From assembly GCF_963665355.1 (NCBI RefSeq), contig NZ_OY762229.1, positions 3,906,001 through 3,970,000 of the forward strand: a DNA stretch of 64,000 bases. Direction: 5' to 3'. The notes beneath the pieces are model-generated. The model made no database searches and had not been told where the DNA came from. It worked only from the letters and a program-made list of their open reading frames with translations. The translations under genes were made by a program, and so were the position numbers. Origin of the DNA: an uncultured Desulfobacter sp. (lineage in GTDB: Bacteria > Desulfobacterota > Desulfobacteria > Desulfobacterales > Desulfobacteraceae). Positions 60,575 through 64,000 of this stretch are shown in pieces; positions within the stretch are counted from its first letter, which is position 1, and every line of letters starts with the position of its first letter.

Positions 60575-63016
60575 ATGTCTGCCATGATAGATATACAAAG
60601 AGAAAATCAGCAGCTTATTGCCTTGGCAGTCAAATGCAAATTCATAAATACGACCCAAGAACAGGCTATATTGTCCCATCTAATAAAGAGCTATTACTAT
60701 AATCCCAATCATAGTGTTCTGACCGTCTTTACAGAAAAAAAAATCCTGACACCGGAAAAGATTACTTCCCTTATTGCCCTAAGAAACCACCTTAAAATAA
60801 AAATGCTTGATAGACGATTCGGAGAAATTGGTATAAGCAACCGGTTTATCACCCCAAAACATGTGGAAAATGCACTGAATGATCAGGATGCTTTATTTCG
60901 AGAGAAAAGGGAAAGCAAAAAAATTGGCGACATCCTGGTTGAAAAAAATGAGATGAGCCAGGCCGACAAAATTGCAATTCTCCTTACCCAGGACAGAATT
61001 CAGGATGATCTTCTTGAACAGGCGATTTATGACATTGCCTCTTCTGAAATGGAACGAACGACAATTAATAAACGCTTTGGAGCCATTGCAGTTAAACATA
61101 ATTTCATATCCATTGAGCAGCTGAATCAGGCATTGAGGCTTCAGAAAAAAGGGGCAGAGTCAGGAAGAAAAAAACAGTATCTTGGTGAAATTCTGCAAAA
61201 ATTTTTTCAACTGACTCAAGATGATATTCTCTTTATTTTAAAAATTCAGCAGCAGATTGAAAAAGAACGGTTATCCCTTGAGAAGGCCGTGATCCGTTAT
61301 AAATCGGAAATCAGTTCAAGCAAGAGGTTCAATGAATTATTTGAATTCACGATTTCCACTGATAAAATGGAAGCCTTTATTCATCGTAAAAAAGAATCGT
61401 TTGAAAATATGGAATTGGGTCACTTCCATAATTGGCTAAAGCTAAACGGTATTCAATTCGGATTGGTTAATAACGAATTGATCAAAATTTTTTTGTCTGA
61501 CTCTGAAATTGGTGGCAAATTAAAAATCGCCCAGGGGAAATTCCCGACACGCCCCACGGATGAAGTCGTTCAGTTCCATTTTGATATTAATCCCACCGGA
61601 AATATTGACATTGCCGGACAAAATTTACAACCACAGGTTAAAAAAGGAACCATTTTAGCAAAAATATTTCCCCATAAGCCGGGGGAACCCGGTACTAATG
61701 TAATGGGACACACCATATTGCCTGCTCAACCTAAAATGAATCTTTTGCAGTGCGGTAACGGTGTGGTGAAAAAAGATTTGTATTATATTGCCGGCCAGGA
61801 TGGGATTCCCATGGTTTTCAAGCAAAGGACTCTGTTTATTGAACCTTGCCGGCGTGACCGGGAGACCAGAGCATTGACAGGTCCCCTGGGTGTCGACACC
61901 AAAGACACTTATCGTGATGTAGATTTAAAGATTGAAGGCAATATCAATGCCGGTGGCACGGTTATTTGCCATAGCCTGTTAATCCTTGGAAATGTGTTGG
62001 GAAGGGTAGACGCCTCGAGAGATATCAATATAAAAGGCAATATCGGAGAAAATGAATCGTTTATTGATAGATCGAATTTCCGCACAATGGTTGTGTCCGG
62101 CGGTAATCTGAACATATCTAAAAATATAGCCCAGGCCAAAATCGTGGCGTCACGGAGTGTTAACGCACAAAACTCCAATGTATTTTCAAGTGAAATCCAT
62201 GCCTTGGAAACCATTATTTTAAATAATGTATATTCCAGTCCGGAGTATCCGTCGACCCTTGAAATCGGCAACATTCCAAATTATAAACTCGACGCCATCA
62301 ACCGCTCAATAGATAAAGAGATAGCTGTTTTAAGAACGCTTCAAAAGCAGGACGAGTTGGATAAACTTGCATTGAAATTACAAAAGTATTTCAATACACA
62401 AAATGAATATCTGGAAAAAAAACAAATACTCAGATATCTTATAAATGTCTGCAATGCTGATGAATTGAAACACTTAGAATCCCTTGGACAAAAAATTCAG
62501 TTGTATGAGCCTTCCGGAGGAACAGATTTGTCAGATAATGGCGATGCTTTTTTAAATAATGAACACGCTCTGGCATATATGGAAGAAGAAATCAAACAGG
62601 TCGAGGGGTTAAGTCTTGACCAACAGATAGATTACTTATCCCGGCAACGGGTTGAGGTCTCAAATCTGTGCCGGACAGCGGCAAATAGAACAGAGAGGTA
62701 TACGGCCGAATACCGGGCCAGACAAAAATTCATTCTGGAAAAAGTATCTGAAAAACAGGTGGAAATTGATCAGCAGAAACAAAAAATTGAAACTCTCATG
62801 ATTCAAAAGGATTTTCTCCTTTTCCATAAACAACCTGTAGCGTCGGTTTTCAAACCCATGATCCGTGTCAAAAACATGGTTGAAAAAAATACTGTTGTGA
62901 AAGGAGCTCATTCCTCAATGGTAATCAAAGAATCCATTTATGGTGTTAAAATACAAGAGATCAAAGATGCAGTTACAGGTAACTATTTTATTTCCATAGA
63001 AGGATATTATGATTGA
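60575..63016 (+). CDS. FapA/DUF342 family protein with N-terminal repeat domain
   Basis: Protein of 813 residues. Two related units, RRFGEIGISNRFITPKHVENAL (about 80) and KRFGAIAVKHNFISIEQLNQAL (about 165), each continue into KxxGDILxxxxxMSQADKI-type helices. The DUF342/FapA core (about 270-590) has a beta-helix-like run (GNINAGGTVICHS...GNVLGRVDASRDINIKGNI) and is followed by a long coiled coil (about 590-750). FapA proteins have been linked to flagellar assembly or polar localisation; no flagellar genes are here. AAGG lies just before ATG 60575. Confidence 0.82.
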   Translation: MSAMIDIQRENQQLIALAVKCKFINTTQEQAILSHLIKSYYYNPNHSVLTVFTEKKILTPEKITSLIALRNHLKIKMLDRRFGEIGISNRFITPKHVENALNDQDALFREKRESKKIGDILVEKNEMSQADKIAILLTQDRIQDDLLEQAIYDIASSEMERTTINKRFGAIAVKHNFISIEQLNQALRLQKKGAESGRKKQYLGEILQKFFQLTQDDILFILKIQQQIEKERLSLEKAVIRYKSEISSSKRFNELFEFTISTDKMEAFIHRKKESFENMELGHFHNWLKLNGIQFGLVNNELIKIFLSDSEIGGKLKIAQGKFPTRPTDEVVQFHFDINPTGNIDIAGQNLQPQVKKGTILAKIFPHKPGEPGTNVMGHTILPAQPKMNLLQCGNGVVKKDLYYIAGQDGIPMVFKQRTLFIEPCRRDRETRALTGPLGVDTKDTYRDVDLKIEGNINAGGTVICHSLLILGNVLGRVDASRDINIKGNIGENESFIDRSNFRTMVVSGGNLNISKNIAQAKIVASRSVNAQNSNVFSSEIHALETIILNNVYSSPEYPSTLEIGNIPNYKLDAINRSIDKEIAVLRTLQKQDELDKLALKLQKYFNTQNEYLEKKQILRYLINVCNADELKHLESLGQKIQLYEPSGGTDLSDNGDAFLNNEHALAYMEEEIKQVEGLSLDQQIDYLSRQRVEVSNLCRTAANRTERYTAEYRARQKFILEKVSEKQVEIDQQKQKIETLMIQKDFLLFHKQPVASVFKPMIRVKNMVEKNTVVKGAHSSMVIKESIYGVKIQEIKDAVTGNYFISIEGYYD

Positions 63017-63111
63017 TTTTTTTATATCCAAACATGACGGGGAAAAAATTTGTCTTCAAAATTGCTGCAATCGGCTAAAGTGTTTGACCGGTAAAAGGGA
63101 GGTCTGGCTCT

Positions 63112-64000
63112 TTAGACTTTAAACGCACCGATACTGCTATGAAGCTGGGCCGCAAGTTCCGACAGTGTTTTTGCACTCTGGTTCATATCCGTTCCTTCCC
63201 GGGATATATCCGTGGCAATGGTACTCACCCCCGCGATGTCCTGAGATAATTCGGCGGCAGCATTGGAGCTTTGGGCAATATTTTGGCTGACCTCTCCCAG
63301 ACCGTCAGAGGCCTGCTCAATATTTTCCGCCACATGGTTTGCTGATTTCGAGTGCTCGTCTACTTCATGGGCAATTTTGGAAACAATTTCAGATACCTTT
63401 GATATAATGGAGGTTATTTTCTCCACATCTTTGACCGTGTTGCCGGTGGAATCCTGAATCCCTTTGATTTTATTTGTGATTTCAAGGGTTGCGCCGGCTG
63501 TTTGGCTGGCCAGATTTTTAATTTCATTGGCCACAACGGCAAATCCCCGACCCGCTTCTCCGGCTCTGGCCGCTTCAATGGTCGCATTCAAGGCAAGAAG
63601 ATTGGTCTGCTCTGCGATTTCAGTGATCACCTCAACCACTTTACCGATATCTTTTGCCGCCCCTCCCAAATCCACCACCCTGGATGATGCGGATTGGACC
63701 TGGTAATAGGCCTCATCAGAGATCTGTCGGGCGGTATGACAATCCTGGGCCACCTGATTCAGGCCGGATTTCATTGCTCCTGCAGCCAGGGAGACGGAAT
63801 CAAGATTTACAGAGGCCTGCTCCCCGGCAGCCGCCACAGAATTCATACTCTGGCTCATCTCCTCGGTTGCTGCCGCAGCGGCCTGGGTCATGGAGGATAA
63901 GTCATCAGAACTTTTATCTAATTTTTCAGATGTGCGTTGCAGGTGCCCGGACGAGTCGGAAACAATAGTTGAGTTGTTCCCGATTTGCATCACAAGTTCA
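63112..64000 (-). CDS. Methyl-accepting chemotaxis protein, C-terminal part (cut by window edge)
   Basis: The reading frame runs off the end of the window, so only about 296 C-terminal residues are seen and the sensor and membrane parts are missing. The signalling hairpin tip is unmistakable: [38 protein letters not shown]. Flanking helices carry methylation-type Glu/Gln repeats. It relays signals to CheA through CheW at the cell pole. It converges with the FapA-like gene. Confidence 0.95.
   Translation of the reverse strand, partial: ELVMQIGNNSTIVSDSSGHLQRTSEKLDKSSDDLSSMTQAAAAATEEMSQSMNSVAAAGEQASVNLDSVSLAAGAMKSGLNQVAQDCHTARQISDEAYYQVQSASSRVVDLGGAAKDIGKVVEVITEIAEQTNLLALNATIEAARAGEAGRGFAVVANEIKNLASQTAGATLEITNKIKGIQDSTGNTVKDVEKITSIISKVSEIVSKIAHEVDEHSKSANHVAENIEQASDGLGEVSQNIAQSSNAAAELSQDIAGVSTIATDISREGTDMNQSAKTLSELAAQLHSSIGAFKV

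Overview
The window reads as a chromosomal segment of a Gram-negative deltaproteobacterium, most likely a sulfate reducer of the Desulfobacterales (Desulfobacter/Desulfobacula type). The reasons are the mix of a complete-looking type II secretion operon, GspA/GspB-like proteins, an IspH protein fused to a UbiA-like membrane domain, an ARMT1-like protein, an AmrA-type protein and E. coli-like PurB, ClpSA, Aat and SecA. No 16S gene is present, so the genus cannot be fixed. Gene density is high; there is no prophage, IS element, CRISPR array or rRNA. Layout: 0-3.7 kb holds an SH3/coiled-coil envelope protein (-), a diadenylate-cyclase-domain protein (+) and NagZ. 3.7-6.9 kb (-) is the operon dnaX-ybaB-recR-ykgJ. 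7.1-16.2 kb (+) is a type II secretion operon gspG-H-I-J-K-L-M-D-E; gspF lies at 19.2-20.5 kb on the other strand behind an ARMT1-like gene, and a gspA-like remnant plus gspB lie at 47.4-48.7 kb. gspC is not in the window. 16-25 kb adds a BaiN-type flavoprotein, an ABC-F ATPase, a J-domain protein, a YfcE phosphoesterase, a CAAX-type M48 protease and IHF-alpha. 25-32 kb holds purB, amrA, a TrpR-like regulator, a NUDIX protein, tRNA-Gly(GCC), an SDR reductase and a YihY/BrkB membrane protein. 32-41 kb (-) is a long run macro-argC-M23-secA-clpS-clpA-aat-fxsA, in which clpS, clpA and aat form an N-degron proteolysis unit. 41-47 kb has a hemolysin III-type protein, a NUDIX hydrolase, an M48-TPR protease, a NifU/IscU-like scaffold and an aspartase-family lyase. 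49-54 kb has an acyltransferase and the operon parA-parB-ispH/ubiA-radical SAM (-). 54-64 kb has HrpA, NhaA, a decayed MFS transporter, a FapA/DUF342 protein and the 3' part of a chemotaxis receptor gene. The most unusual signal is intergenic: a family of structured repeats with a common core, (C)CACAAC-rAA-n-TGAAAG, a variable hairpin, then CTTTCATATAAAA. It lies directly upstream of four genes, always in the same orientation relative to the gene: the SH3 gene, the diadenylate-cyclase-domain gene, the M48 protease gene and the acyltransferase gene. Two loci carry it in tandem, and their downstream units share 99 identical bases although they are 48 kb apart. Stem changes keep the pairing and loop bases are conserved, which suggests a cis-acting RNA leader, possibly a riboswitch-like regulator of an envelope regulon. 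I could not match it to any RNA class I know. A degenerate relative may lie at the gspG/gspH junction.
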